From: a bacterium
GTDB lineage: Bacteria; Auribacterota; UBA3054
Length of the DNA: 64,000 nt
NCBI GenBank assembly: GCA_017616555.1
Contig: JAFZXZ010000032.1
Location: 365,862 to 429,861 of the forward strand
Direction of reading: 5' to 3'
Position numbers and translations under genes: made by a program. Positions within the stretch are counted from its first letter, which is position 1. Each line of letters opens with the position of its first letter. A model generated the notes under the pieces. It ran no database searches. It was not told the origin of the DNA and worked only from the letters and a program-made list of their open reading frames with translations. Shown piece after piece: positions 1 through 9,491 of the stretch.

Positions 1-1
1 T

Positions 2-2074
2 GCGGCCGACCCGGGACCGATCCTGTTAAGGAACGGTGTTGTCAATTCCTCAGCCGCTTCCATAGCGGCCAAAGGCAAGGCGTTTTGCGAACCATATGCT
101 GACGGCTGTTATCAATATCTTATCCAGCCCGAGAAGAATTTCACTAACAAAGATCGCGCTAATTTAGAGGAAGCCGGCGTTGAATTCATTGGTTTCATTC
201 CTCCCAACGCCTACATAGTTTTGGCAACGCCTGAAAACATAAGCGCTCTGGAAGAGAAATATACTTTGCTATACGTTGGCGAGTATTTGCCGGAATATAA
301 GAACGGGCTGCCCGCAGAAACCATCTACGGCGTCTCTTCCGCCAAGACAGATGTCAAGCTTCTTGTTCGCTTGACTTCCATTGACCAAGCCCCGGCCATC
401 TTTGCTTTCCTGAAAGAACAGGGCGCGAAGGATCCTGAAATCCTGCACGATGTTCCGCCGGTTCTCAGGGTAGTAGGCGACCTCGGGCTTGTTGAGAAGC
501 TTCTTCTGCGCTCCGACGTCATGAACGTGGAGGAGGAGCCTGAATACAAGATCATGAACGACGCCGCCCGTTCCTCTTCGATGATGAACGTCGCTGCGAT
601 GAACTCTCTTGGCTACACTGGGGAAGGCGTAACTGTCTGTGTGGCGGACACCGGTCTTGACAGCGGCAATCTGAACGATATTCATCCTGATTTCAAAAAC
701 AAAAACGTCACAGGCGTGGTCTCCAGCACCAATACGGGGAGGACGGACTGGGGCGACCTTAACGGGCACGGCACCCATGTTGCGGGATCCGCCACCGGCA
801 CCGGAGCCTATTCCGGCGGACAGTATGCCGGCACCGCTCCGGACGCGAATCTGTATTTCATCTGCATAGGCGGCAGCAACAATTCCGTCTATCCTCCGGA
901 ACTTATCGATATAGAAAACGCCTACGCGAGCGGCGCCAGAGTGATGAACAACTCCTGGGGCGCGTATTCCACCGCCATCTCCGGAGCTTACACCTCGAAT
1001 TCGGAGTTCTTCGACAACGTCTGCCATTCTTACCCCGACCTCACGATCCTTTTCGCGGCCGGCAACAACAACAAGAAGATCGACACGACGGGCAACTGCA
1101 CGCTGTCAACCGAGGCGGCCTGCAAGAACGTCATAACCGTGGGCGCTTCGGAAAACGACCGCCCGGAATACACGGCTACTTACGGACAACTATTCAACAA
1201 TGTGGCTGCTCCCTTCAACACCGACCAGGCGGGAAGCCCCCAGAACGGCACGCAGCAGGGCATGGCCTTTTTCAGCAGCCGCGGCCCCGCAAAAGACGGC
1301 CGCGCCAAGCCGGACATCGTGGCGCCGGGAACGTTCATCTGGTCCACGGAATCGCTTTACGACAGCAACAACAACGGCAACCGCAGCAGCTATTACACCA
1401 CCATGTTCGGCACCTCCATGGCGACGCCGCTGACTTCCGGCGCCGCGGCGGACGCCGTGCAGTTCCTCAAGGAAAAAGGCTTCAACGCTCCCTCTTCCTC
1501 TCTTGTGAAAGCGCTTCTTATAAACGGCACCAGGACCATGGGGACGGGGCAGTATGAAGACTACACGGAGATCCCCGACGAGAGCCCGAACTGCGTCAAC
1601 GGTTTCGGGCACGTGAACCTTTCCGAAAGTTTTTCTCCCTCAAACGGCAATCTTTTCCTTTACGAGGAAAGCATCAGCGACACCGACGATGAAAAGACTT
1701 ACGTTTTCAGCAAAGCCGCCGCCGGACCAATTTCCGCCACGCTGGTCTGGAACGATCCTCCCGGTACTGTCGGCGCGGCGCAGGCACTGGTGAATGACCT
1801 TGACATCGCCGTCACATGCGGAAATTACACTTACTACTGTGACGGCTCCCCGGATCACTGCGATTCGCTTAATAATGTCGAACGTTTCCGCGAAAGCGAA
1901 TTCCCGTCTGGCAACAACATAGAGGTAACAGTCAAAGGCTACAACGTCATGGATGGTCCTCAGACTTTTTCCCTCGTCGTTTCCGGAGTGGACGCCGCTG
2001 TGGTGCCGGAGCCCGGACTTTTACTTCTCTCGCTTCTTGCCCTCGCAATCTATAAAGTCATCAAAACAAAATAA
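2..2074 (+). CDS. KP-43-type subtilisin-like serine protease with PEP-CTERM tail (5' end off the window)
   Basis: This is a secreted S8-family serine endopeptidase. The reading frame is open from base 2. The first visible residues (AADPG) match the mature N-terminus of the next two paralogues, so only about 16 residues of signal peptide lie outside the window; the TTG at 221 is internal. The catalytic triad is intact: Asp in VADTGLD (about residue 215 of the visible part), His in NGHGTH (about 256) and Ser in GTSMATP (about 472). The region before the triad resembles a propeptide. The C-terminal part carries the WNDPPGT...LVNDLDI signature of the KP-43 beta-barrel domain. The protein ends in VPEPG, a hydrophobic stretch and a basic tail (KVIKTK), a PEP-CTERM exosortase signal. 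The next gene begins 5 bases downstream. The catalytic assignment is firm; the substrate is unknown. Confidence 0.93.
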   Translation, partial: AADPGPILLRNGVVNSSAASIAAKGKAFCEPYADGCYQYLIQPEKNFTNKDRANLEEAGVEFIGFIPPNAYIVLATPENISALEEKYTLLYVGEYLPEYKNGLPAETIYGVSSAKTDVKLLVRLTSIDQAPAIFAFLKEQGAKDPEILHDVPPVLRVVGDLGLVEKLLLRSDVMNVEEEPEYKIMNDAARSSSMMNVAAMNSLGYTGEGVTVCVADTGLDSGNLNDIHPDFKNKNVTGVVSSTNTGRTDWGDLNGHGTHVAGSATGTGAYSGGQYAGTAPDANLYFICIGGSNNSVYPPELIDIENAYASGARVMNNSWGAYSTAISGAYTSNSEFFDNVCHSYPDLTILFAAGNNNKKIDTTGNCTLSTEAACKNVITVGASENDRPEYTATYGQLFNNVAAPFNTDQAGSPQNGTQQGMAFFSSRGPAKDGRAKPDIVAPGTFIWSTESLYDSNNNGNRSSYYTTMFGTSMATPLTSGAAADAVQFLKEKGFNAPSSSLVKALLINGTRTMGTGQYEDYTEIPDESPNCVNGFGHVNLSESFSPSNGNLFLYEESISDTDDEKTYVFSKAAAGPISATLVWNDPPGTVGAAQALVNDLDIAVTCGNYTYYCDGSPDHCDSLNNVERFRESEFPSGNNIEVTVKGYNVMDGPQTFSLVVSGVDAAVVPEPGLLLLSLLALAIYKVIKTK

Positions 2075-2079
2075 AAACA

Positions 2080-4161
2080 ATGAAAAAATCAATCGCACTA
2101 TTGTTATTGTTAGCCTCGATCAGCGCCTTCGCCGATCCGGGCCTCATTCGTCTCAGAGAAACCGTGATCGATCCGAGCGTTCCGCAAACGCAGAGCGTCC
2201 TGACGCCCGAATGCCAATCCACAGCTTCCGGTAAGTATCAATACCTCATCCAGCCTGCTAATAATTTCAGCACGGAAGAGATGAAGATGATAGAAGATTC
2301 CGGAATAGTTTTCGTGGGGATCATCCCTCCCAACGCCTATCAGATCCTGGCCGGAGCAAATGAACTTGAGGCGCTGAAAGAGCAGACCGAGCTTCTCTAC
2401 GTCGGGGAATTTCTGCCGGAATACAAGACGACCGGCGCCTCCAGGATCGCCATGGCTGAAAAGAAGGAACCTTTTTCCGCGCTCATAGTCATTGCTTCAA
2501 AAGCGGAATATGAGGAGGTAGCCAAGCTGCTGCCCGGATGCAAAACGATCTGCGAAAGTCCCATGATACTTGAGGCCGAGGTGACGGAAGGCAAAATTTC
2601 TCAACTGACTAAGCTGAGCGCCGTCGTGAACGTTGAGGAAGCGTCAAAATTCACGATAAACAACGACGTATCCAAGACCGCCAATCTTATGAACGTCGAG
2701 GACGTCAACCGTTCCGGCTATACCGGCAAGGGCGTGAAAGTCTGCGTCGCCGACACCGGACTTGACAGCGGAAATCCTGACGACATTCACCCTGACTTCC
2801 AGAATAAAGAGGTTACGGGCGTTGTTTGCAGCGCCAATACAGGAAGGGATGACTGGAGCGACCTGAACGGCCACGGCACGCACGTTTCCGGCTCGGTCCT
2901 TGGCACCGGGAGCTTCTACAGTCAATACGCCGGCATGGCCCCGGACGCCTCGCTCTACTTTATCTGTTGCGGAGATGCAGGAAACGGAATAGCTTTACCT
3001 GTAGAAAAAGACGTGAATGGCGCCTATGACGCCGGCGCCCGCATCATGAGCAACTCCTGGGGCAACAAGCGCCACGGTGATTACGACACGACCTCTTTAC
3101 TGTGGGACGGCTTTGCCAGCAAATATCCTGATATGCTGATCCTTTTCTCCGCCGGCAATGAGAATGAATCGATCAATACGGAGAACAACTCGACTTTAAG
3201 CTCCACTGCGTCCGCCAAGAACGTCCTGACGGTGGCTGCCGCCGAGAGTTATCGCTCTAATTCCGGAACTTACGGCGACCTTTTCGGTGCAAAAGAAGGC
3301 AGCGTTTTCTACAAAGACAGGGTCGCTTTTCCCTCAGACGGCAACAACCAGGGCATGGCGATGTTCTCCAGCAGGGGACCAACCATAGACGGCCGCGCCA
3401 AGCCGGATATCTGCGCTCCAGGCACCTTGATCGAGTCAACGGAATCGATTTTTGACAGTTACAATAAAGGCAACCGCTCAAGATACTACACCCAAATGTC
3501 CGGCACCTCCATGTCCACCCCTCTGACGGCAGGAGCCTGCGCCGACATTCTGCAGTTCCTTATTGAAAGCGGCGTCGAGAAGCCCAGTTCCGCTCTTGTA
3601 AAAGCCGTTCTCATCAACGGCGCCAGAACCATGGGCACCGGACAGTACAAGAATGTTGTCGAGATACCAGATATCAGCCCAAACTGCGTGAACGGTTTCG
3701 GGCACGTCAATCTCAAGGAGAGCGTGGATCCTGAAAACGGTGAACTTTTCTTCTTTGAAGGAAGTCTCAAAAACACGGGTGATGAAGCGACCTATACTTT
3801 TGAAAAAAGATGGAGCGGCCCTGCTAACTTTACTTTGTGCTGGACTGACGCCACAGGAAGCATATCGGCACAGAAGGCCTTAGTCAACGATCTCGACCTG
3901 ACCGTCACCGTTGACGAGACCACCTATCTTCCCAACGGCTTGGAAAGCGGCAGCGACAGCATAAACAATGTTGAAAAGTTCCACATGGATTCCTTCCCGA
4001 CCGGAAATAACATTGAAGTGAAGATCAAAGGCGCTAATATCATGAAAGGCCCTCAGAAATTCGCCCTGGCTGTTTCCGGCATGGATGAGTTTATTCCAGA
4101 ACCGTCCCTTGCTTTTGCATCTTTAATCTTCGTTCTTCTGCTAGCCAGAAAAAGAAAATAA
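2080..4161 (+). CDS. KP-43-type subtilisin-like serine protease with PEP-CTERM tail (second of three)
   Basis: A 693-residue secreted S8 serine protease and close paralogue of both neighbours. It has a signal peptide (MKKSIALLLLLASISAFA, cleaved before DPG) and a propeptide-like region to about residue 190. The triad is Asp in VADTGLD (about 225), His in NGHGTHVSG (about 264) and Ser in GTSMSTP (about 477). A C-terminal KP-43-like barrel contains CWTDATGS and ALVNDLDL. The tail is IPEPSLAF, a hydrophobic segment and ARKRK, a PEP-CTERM sorting signal. It starts 5 bases after the previous stop and is followed 2 bases later by the third paralogue, so the three are surely co-transcribed. Divergence between copies is spread over the protein, with the catalytic motifs kept, suggesting active and possibly specialised enzymes. 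Confidence 0.95.
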   Translation: MKKSIALLLLLASISAFADPGLIRLRETVIDPSVPQTQSVLTPECQSTASGKYQYLIQPANNFSTEEMKMIEDSGIVFVGIIPPNAYQILAGANELEALKEQTELLYVGEFLPEYKTTGASRIAMAEKKEPFSALIVIASKAEYEEVAKLLPGCKTICESPMILEAEVTEGKISQLTKLSAVVNVEEASKFTINNDVSKTANLMNVEDVNRSGYTGKGVKVCVADTGLDSGNPDDIHPDFQNKEVTGVVCSANTGRDDWSDLNGHGTHVSGSVLGTGSFYSQYAGMAPDASLYFICCGDAGNGIALPVEKDVNGAYDAGARIMSNSWGNKRHGDYDTTSLLWDGFASKYPDMLILFSAGNENESINTENNSTLSSTASAKNVLTVAAAESYRSNSGTYGDLFGAKEGSVFYKDRVAFPSDGNNQGMAMFSSRGPTIDGRAKPDICAPGTLIESTESIFDSYNKGNRSRYYTQMSGTSMSTPLTAGACADILQFLIESGVEKPSSALVKAVLINGARTMGTGQYKNVVEIPDISPNCVNGFGHVNLKESVDPENGELFFFEGSLKNTGDEATYTFEKRWSGPANFTLCWTDATGSISAQKALVNDLDLTVTVDETTYLPNGLESGSDSINNVEKFHMDSFPTGNNIEVKIKGANIMKGPQKFALAVSGMDEFIPEPSLAFASLIFVLLLARKRK

Positions 4162-4163
4162 GT

Positions 4164-6260
4164 ATGAAGAAAACATTCCTTCTCCTGCTTCCTTTGATCT
4201 CAATCGCTGTTTTAGCCGACCCCGGCCCAATCAGGCTGAGAGAGACTGTAATCGATCCGGAGTCAGCCGCAGTGTCGGCGGTTTCCGAACCGCAGTGCGC
4301 TCCCACTTCCTCAGGGAGATTCCAGTACATTCTGCAGCCCGCTAAAAATTTCGATGATGACGAGATCAAAGTCGTAGAGTCCCTCGGCGTCGAGATCGTG
4401 GGTTATTTCCCACCCAATGCCTATCACATACTGGCTTCAAAGGAAGAGCTTGACGACCTTAAAGCGCAGTTTGAGATCCTCTATGCCGGCGAGTACGTAC
4501 CAGCATTTAAGACCACTGGCGCCTTTGCCCAAACGATGTCTGGGAAAGATTCTTCCTTTACGGCGCTCATTATTCTGACTTCCGGCTCAGCCTATGGGGA
4601 AGTGGAAAAGTTTCTGAAAGAGAACGGTTCCTCTAAATGCGAGCTAATAAGCGAGACCGCAGCGTTGGTAAGAGCGGAAATCACTAGCGATCTTGTCCCT
4701 ATGCTTTCCAATCTTAGCACGGTCGTGAACGTCGAGGAGGAACCAGTCTTTACGATTGACAACGACGTCGCCAGAACCTCCGCGCTCATGAACGTCGCGG
4801 CGGTCAACTCCGTGGGATATACGGGAAAAGGAGTGACTGTCTGCGTCGCCGACACCGGGTTTGACAGCGGAGATCCCAACACCATCCATCCTGATTTCAA
4901 AGGGAAAAAGATTACTGGCGTTGTCTGCAGCTACAACACTAGTAGGACCGAGTGGAGCGACCTGAACGGACACGGGACGCATTGCGCCGGCTCGGTCTTG
5001 GGCAACGGAGCGGTTGGGGAAGGCGTGATAGGCATGGCCCCCGACGCCGACATTTACTTCATCTGCTGCGGCGGATCCGGCAACGGAATAGCGGCACCCG
5101 ATGAGTCGGACGTCAAACTTGCTTATCAGGCCGGCGCCCGCATCATGAGCAATTCCTATGGGGCCGGCGCCGACGGCGAGTACAACACCAGCGCCCGCAC
5201 CTGGGACCAGATCTGCAAAAAATATCCGGATTACCTGGTGCTTTTCTCCGCTGGCAACAACAACAAAGACATCATAACGGAGGACAACTGCACCATCGGT
5301 TCGGCCGCCATATCAAAGAACATCATCACGGTCGGCGCCTCTGAAAACTATCGTCCGGACGTTGCCACGACCTACTCTATATTCGGCGCGCAGCCCGGCA
5401 GCATCTTCTACGACGACAAAATAGCTTACCCAGCCAACGGTGTCCAGCAGGGGATGATGATGAACTCCAGCAGGGGTCCTGCCAAAGACGGCCGCATCAA
5501 GCCCGACGTCTGCGCTCCAGGCACCCAGGTAAAGTCCACGGAATCGCTTTATGACTCCAAGAACAACGGGACAAGGCTGAGCTACTACACCCACATGTCC
5601 GGCACTTCCATGTCCACGCCTCTTGCGGCCGGCGCCTGCGCCGACATAAGGCAGTATCTTATGGAGAACGGTTATGAGAGCCCTTCCTCCGCGCTCGTCA
5701 GGGCTGTCCTCATCAACGGCTGCAGATCGATGGGCTTCGGGCAGTACAGCAACAATAGCGAGATTCCCAACAAGACCCCAAACTGCGTGAATGGTTTCGG
5801 GCATGTCAATCTCTTCGAGAGCATTCGTCCCAGTTCCGGACAGCTCTTTACTTTTGAAGGAAGCCTGAAAAACACGGGCGACGAAGTGTCGTTCACATTT
5901 GCCAACACCACAACCAACACTCTGAACGTTTCTCTCTGCTGGACTGACCTCGCCGGAAGCGTGGGGGCAGCAGTCTCGCTTATAAACGACCTTGATCTGG
6001 TTGTCACAGACGGCGAGAACACATATCTTCCCAATTCCCTAAGATCCGGCACCGACACCTTGAACAACACCGAAAAAGTCCACGTGGAAGCCGTGCCGCC
6101 GGGAGACAACATTGAAGTGACCGTCAAAGCCGGCAACCTCATGCGCCCGAACCAGGCTTTCGCCCTGGCAATTTCCGGCGTGGACGAACTGGTGCCGGAG
6201 CCATCCCTTGCGTTTGCTGCGCTTTTAATCGCCCTCGTTTTGGGCAGAAAAACCAAATAA
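4164..6260 (+). CDS. KP-43-type subtilisin-like serine protease with PEP-CTERM tail (third of three)
   Basis: A 698-residue secreted S8 protease. It begins with a signal peptide (MKKTFLLLLPLISIAVLA then DPGPIRLRE, a mature N-terminus shared with the paralogues). The triad is Asp in VADTGFD (about 230), His in NGHGTHCAG (about 270) and Ser in GTSMSTP (about 482). The Cys right after the catalytic His (HGTHCAG instead of HGTHVAG) is seen in proteinase-K-like subtilases and may make the enzyme thiol-sensitive; this is inference from family knowledge. The KP-43-like C-terminal domain (CWTDLAGS, LINDLDLVV) is followed by VPEPSLAF, a hydrophobic stretch and GRKTK. It lies 2 bases after the previous gene and 4 bases before the next. 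Confidence 0.95.
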   Translation: MKKTFLLLLPLISIAVLADPGPIRLRETVIDPESAAVSAVSEPQCAPTSSGRFQYILQPAKNFDDDEIKVVESLGVEIVGYFPPNAYHILASKEELDDLKAQFEILYAGEYVPAFKTTGAFAQTMSGKDSSFTALIILTSGSAYGEVEKFLKENGSSKCELISETAALVRAEITSDLVPMLSNLSTVVNVEEEPVFTIDNDVARTSALMNVAAVNSVGYTGKGVTVCVADTGFDSGDPNTIHPDFKGKKITGVVCSYNTSRTEWSDLNGHGTHCAGSVLGNGAVGEGVIGMAPDADIYFICCGGSGNGIAAPDESDVKLAYQAGARIMSNSYGAGADGEYNTSARTWDQICKKYPDYLVLFSAGNNNKDIITEDNCTIGSAAISKNIITVGASENYRPDVATTYSIFGAQPGSIFYDDKIAYPANGVQQGMMMNSSRGPAKDGRIKPDVCAPGTQVKSTESLYDSKNNGTRLSYYTHMSGTSMSTPLAAGACADIRQYLMENGYESPSSALVRAVLINGCRSMGFGQYSNNSEIPNKTPNCVNGFGHVNLFESIRPSSGQLFTFEGSLKNTGDEVSFTFANTTTNTLNVSLCWTDLAGSVGAAVSLINDLDLVVTDGENTYLPNSLRSGTDTLNNTEKVHVEAVPPGDNIEVTVKAGNLMRPNQAFALAISGVDELVPEPSLAFAALLIALVLGRKTK

Positions 6261-6264
6261 AAAT

Positions 6265-7380
6265 ATGAAAAAATTTCTTTTTCTTTTTCTTATCAGCGGA
6301 CTGGTTCTGGCCGACGCCGTCGATCCGGAATTCAAGGTCAAGAACGTCAAGAAAGACAGCATGGATCTTAAGCTTATTGAGAGCACTTTGAGTCAGTTGG
6401 ACGATCCTTTTGTGAAGGAGCCTTCTAACGCCAACGAAGGTGAGATCGATGAGCTGATCGACAGCATGATAGGCGACACCGAGGAAAAGCAGGACAAGAT
6501 CCCAGGGCTGCCCTTTGCGGGGCCGGGACTCTTGACCGGCAAAGTCGTGAACCACAAAGGCGAGCCGATGGCGAACGTCCAGACCCGTTTCTTCCGTGCC
6601 GAGGACAGCGAGGATCTAAGGACCATGCTGACGACCAGGAAGGGCACCTACGCCTACTATATCACGTCCTCCAACTACTACACCTTGACGGCCCACTACA
6701 AGAACCAGTTTTTCTTTACCAACCTCGTCTTGACGCCCGGCCGCCGCTACGACGTCAACATCCGCTTCGTGATGCCTATGACAATTTACGGCAAGCTTAC
6801 CGTGGACGGTGAGGACGCCCAGCGCGGCGTGTTCTTAAGGCTCATGAACCAGGAGGGCGCCCAGGCCGGCGGTTTGGTCGTCACGAACGGCCTCTTCTGC
6901 ATCAGGGACATCACGCCGGGCCGCTACACGATGGTCCTGGAGCGCCGCAAGCGCTTCATCGACGAAAGGATAAACGAGGGCCGCTTCTACTATTTCCCGA
7001 TCACGCTGACCAATGAAGGCGTGAGGATAAGCGTGGACCGCGACAGACGTGACCTCTACGGCTACGTACTGATGGACGGCAATCCCTTGCGCCACCTTGA
7101 CGCCAGGGTGATCCTGCGCGACGCCCGCTCTAACGGAATGCTCATCCATATGGAAGCCGACACCTACAGTAAGGAAGGCTTCTACATCTTCAAGCACGTG
7201 CAGCCAGGCGTCTATTACCTCGAGGCCTTGCACGGTGACAAGCGGCTCAGATCCCAGCGTTCCATGGTCACCGTCAAGCCGAAGCAGAAAAAGGTCAAGA
7301 CCTTCCTGAACCTCGTCTCCGATCCCAACAAGGAAAAGCGCGAGATGGAACAGCTGAAGCGCCAGTTCACCGAGGACTAA
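6265..7380 (+). CDS. Secreted carboxypeptidase-regulatory-like repeat protein
   Basis: A 371-residue exported protein with a clear signal peptide (MKKFLFLFLISGLVLADA). After an acidic linker (residues about 30-90) come three beta-sandwich units of the carboxypeptidase regulatory type. The first (about 93-170) starts LTGKVVNHKGEPMANVQT. The second (about 175-240) has IYGKLTVDGEDAQRG and ends RDITPGRYTM. The third (about 260-350) has LYGYVLMDGNP and ends KHVQPGVYYLEA. The recurrent G.V...G.P....V / PG.Y pattern supports the call. No catalytic residues are visible, so a binding or structural role at the cell surface is more likely than an enzymatic one. It sits 4 bases after the third subtilase and may act with the proteases, which is inference from position. 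There is no PEP-CTERM tail. Confidence 0.8.
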   Translation: MKKFLFLFLISGLVLADAVDPEFKVKNVKKDSMDLKLIESTLSQLDDPFVKEPSNANEGEIDELIDSMIGDTEEKQDKIPGLPFAGPGLLTGKVVNHKGEPMANVQTRFFRAEDSEDLRTMLTTRKGTYAYYITSSNYYTLTAHYKNQFFFTNLVLTPGRRYDVNIRFVMPMTIYGKLTVDGEDAQRGVFLRLMNQEGAQAGGLVVTNGLFCIRDITPGRYTMVLERRKRFIDERINEGRFYYFPITLTNEGVRISVDRDRRDLYGYVLMDGNPLRHLDARVILRDARSNGMLIHMEADTYSKEGFYIFKHVQPGVYYLEALHGDKRLRSQRSMVTVKPKQKKVKTFLNLVSDPNKEKREMEQLKRQFTED

Positions 7381-7382
7381 CT

Positions 7383-7565
7383 TTGTCGGAAGAAAACAAA
7401 TTAGAGGAAGTGGAAGTCTTCCGCCATTCCCGCCGCCGCAGCCGCTACCACGCTTGCAAAAGCGAGCGCAAGGAAAGGATAAGATTGGAGAAATTGGAAA
7501 AGTTCTCCAAAAAGGATCCCAGGCCGCGCGCGAAAAAAATGCGCTCTGAGGAGGAGGAATGGTGA
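7383..7565 (+). CDS. Small highly charged hypothetical protein (TTG start)
   Basis: A 60-residue protein made almost wholly of charged residues: acidic start, a long Arg/Lys/Glu middle (HSRRRSRYH, ERKERIRLEKLEKF), acidic EEEEW end. It has no signal peptide and no recognised domain. The start is TTG, preceded by GAGGA at 7371-7375 with 7 bases spacing. Its stop overlaps the start of the following lipoprotein gene by 7 bases, which favours a real translated gene that is translationally coupled. The composition suggests nucleic-acid binding or a coiled helix, but no function can be assigned. It could be a chance frame, since the region also encodes the ribosome-binding site of the next gene. Confidence 0.5.
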   Translation: MSEENKLEEVEVFRHSRRRSRYHACKSERKERIRLEKLEKFSKKDPRPRAKKMRSEEEEW

Positions 7566-8557
7566 AGTATCTTCCTTTGCTTTTCGCACTCATTCTTTTG
7601 GGTTGCGATGTTCCGGAGACGTCAGCCGATAAGGAGAACGCCCTGACAAACCGCGTCATGGCTACCGTCAACGGCGTTCCCCTTATGTCGGAGACATTGG
7701 AGCTCTACATCTCCAACTGGGGCGAGGAATACGAGAAGCACAATCCTCCCGTGACCTATGAGCTCCTGAAGAAGATGCGTACCCAGAAGCTCGAGCAGAT
7801 GATCAACGAAGAGCTAGTCAAGCAGAGGATCAAGGAGAATCCAGTTGATGTGAGCGACGAGGAGATAAAGGCCCACATCTCGAAAATGATCGACGACCTG
7901 GGCGGTTCCGATCAGTTCATCAACTATCTCCAGGAAAGGGGATACGTGACTTTGGAGGAACTTGAGAAAGACGTTAAGGACGACCTCCAGGCCCTGAAAG
8001 TCTTCGTCAGGGACATGCACTTGAAAAAACCCAGTGAGGAAGAACTCAAAAAGTGCTACGAGGAACTCAAGGAAAAATTGATCATGCCGGAGCGCGTCTG
8101 GCTTTCGCACATTCAGATCTCCTTCGACAAAAGGCTTCTGCCCGACGGGTCCAAGGAAGTTTATCCAGAGGAATATTTGCATTACGTCAAGGACCAGATC
8201 GACAACAAGTACACAACATTCGCCAAGGCGGCCAGGGATTATTCCGAGTGCCGTTCTTCCCAGCACGACGGTATGGTCGGGGAGCTTAGGAAAGGGGATA
8301 CTATTACAGTTCCCAAAACCATTCACGACGCCGCCTTCAAGCTCGCTGTGAGCAACGTCTCCGACGTGGTCGTCTCCGACCTGGGCGCTCATCTCCTCTT
8401 TGTCACGAGAAAAGCGCCGGCCTACACCAATTCCTTTGAAGAAGCGAAGCCTATCCTGGAGGAATATCTGACCAAAGAGATCATGGATGAGAACCGCGAC
8501 AAGTGGCTGCTCTTCTTGAGAAATAGAGCCGACATCCATTACGTGGAGATCCCCTGA
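7559..8557 (+). CDS. SurA/PpiC-like peptidyl-prolyl isomerase lipoprotein
   Basis: A 332-residue periplasmic or outer-membrane-anchored folding factor. It begins with a lipoprotein signal (MVKYLPLLFALILLGC; lipobox LLGC with Cys at residue 16). A helical SurA-N-like chaperone region follows (about 30-165, with VNGVPLMSETLELYI and repeated charged helices), then a parvulin/PpiC rotamase domain (about 175-295). The rotamase domain is recognisable from VWLSHIQISFD, the FAKAARDYSEC helix, GELRKGD and the closing AHLLFVTRK strand. Initiation is ambiguous: a GAGGAGGAGG run at 7548-7557 serves either ATG 7559 or GTG 7562. Lying in an operon of secreted proteases, it probably assists folding of exported proteins; that link is inference. 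Confidence 0.86.
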   Translation: MVKYLPLLFALILLGCDVPETSADKENALTNRVMATVNGVPLMSETLELYISNWGEEYEKHNPPVTYELLKKMRTQKLEQMINEELVKQRIKENPVDVSDEEIKAHISKMIDDLGGSDQFINYLQERGYVTLEELEKDVKDDLQALKVFVRDMHLKKPSEEELKKCYEELKEKLIMPERVWLSHIQISFDKRLLPDGSKEVYPEEYLHYVKDQIDNKYTTFAKAARDYSECRSSQHDGMVGELRKGDTITVPKTIHDAAFKLAVSNVSDVVVSDLGAHLLFVTRKAPAYTNSFEEAKPILEEYLTKEIMDENRDKWLLFLRNRADIHYVEIP

Positions 8558-8558
8558 T

Positions 8559-9491
8559 ATGCCTAGCGTAACCGTTGCCGTCATAACCCACAACAGGCAG
8601 AAACTCCTGAAAGAATGCCTCGCCTCCGTTCTCAATGGGACGCTAGTTCCCAACGAAGTGAGAGTTTACGACAACGCCTCCACGGACGGCACGGTAGAGA
8701 TGCTCAAAAATGAATTCCCGCAGGTCAAAGTGATCGAGAATAAAGAAAACTTCGGTCTTTCCTATTGCCACAACCTGGCGCTCTCAGACTTTACAACCGA
8801 TTCCATGCTGCTTCTTGACGACGACAACATCGTCGCGCCTGACATGCTGGAAAAACTCATGAACAAGCTTTTCTCTGACCAAAAACTCGGCATAGTCCTT
8901 CCGCTTTTTATGAACGGTTACGACGATCCCAAGACCGTCTGTTTCTGTGGGGGAGAGACCTCGCTGTGGAGCGGCAGGAATATTCTCAGAGATAAAAACT
9001 TCAAGAATGATCAGGAAACATATCCAACCTACAGAGTCCCCAACGCCACGCTCATAAAAAAAGAAGCGGCCCAAGCAACGGGCTTAATGGACGACCGCCT
9101 TTTCTCGACTATGGCGGACGAGGACTACTGCCGCCGCATGGCGAAACTCGGCTACCGTGCGGAATTCCTTCTTTCCGCCGTGACCGACCACATGCAGGAA
9201 GTGAAAAGATCGGACGCCAGAAGACTCGGCCTCACCAATCCTCTGCAAACCTACATTTTCGCCAGAAACCGCGCTGTGCTCATAAGGCGCTACGGAACGC
9301 TATTCCAGTTCCTCGTCTTCATGCTTTTCTGGCAGCCCTTGTATCACCTTTATTATCTCTTCAACATGCTCCGCTACCGCGCGCCTAAAGCATTCCTTAA
9401 GGCTTATCTTGCGGGCATAGTTGACAGCGTTTCCCATGCTTTCACCGGCAAGCTCCCTGAGCTTTCCGAGATCCGCCAGCGCTTTGATTAG
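8559..9491 (+). CDS. Family 2 glycosyltransferase
   Basis: A 310-residue GT-A fold glycosyltransferase that transfers a sugar from a nucleotide-sugar donor. The N-terminal nucleotide-binding region has VTVAVITHNRQKLLKECLASVL, and DNASTDGT lies in the expected place. The metal-binding motif is the acidic LLLDDDN (about residue 87-93). A second conserved acidic patch MADEDYCRR (about 186) resembles the ED-Y motif of rhamnosyl- and galactofuranosyl-transferase-like GT2 enzymes. The C-terminus has a hydrophobic stretch (FLVFMLFWQPLYHLYYLF) that may associate with the membrane. The gene starts one base after the previous stop and closes the operon. Its stop overlaps that of the convergent gene on the other strand. 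The acceptor is unknown; a surface glycan is likely. Confidence 0.85.
   Translation: MPSVTVAVITHNRQKLLKECLASVLNGTLVPNEVRVYDNASTDGTVEMLKNEFPQVKVIENKENFGLSYCHNLALSDFTTDSMLLLDDDNIVAPDMLEKLMNKLFSDQKLGIVLPLFMNGYDDPKTVCFCGGETSLWSGRNILRDKNFKNDQETYPTYRVPNATLIKKEAAQATGLMDDRLFSTMADEDYCRRMAKLGYRAEFLLSAVTDHMQEVKRSDARRLGLTNPLQTYIFARNRAVLIRRYGTLFQFLVFMLFWQPLYHLYYLFNMLRYRAPKAFLKAYLAGIVDSVSHAFTGKLPELSEIRQRFD

Noticed and set aside
221..223. TTG at 221 as the start of the first subtilase
   Set aside because: The frame continues upstream to base 2 with sequence matching the mature N-terminus of both paralogues, so the gene is cut by the window edge.
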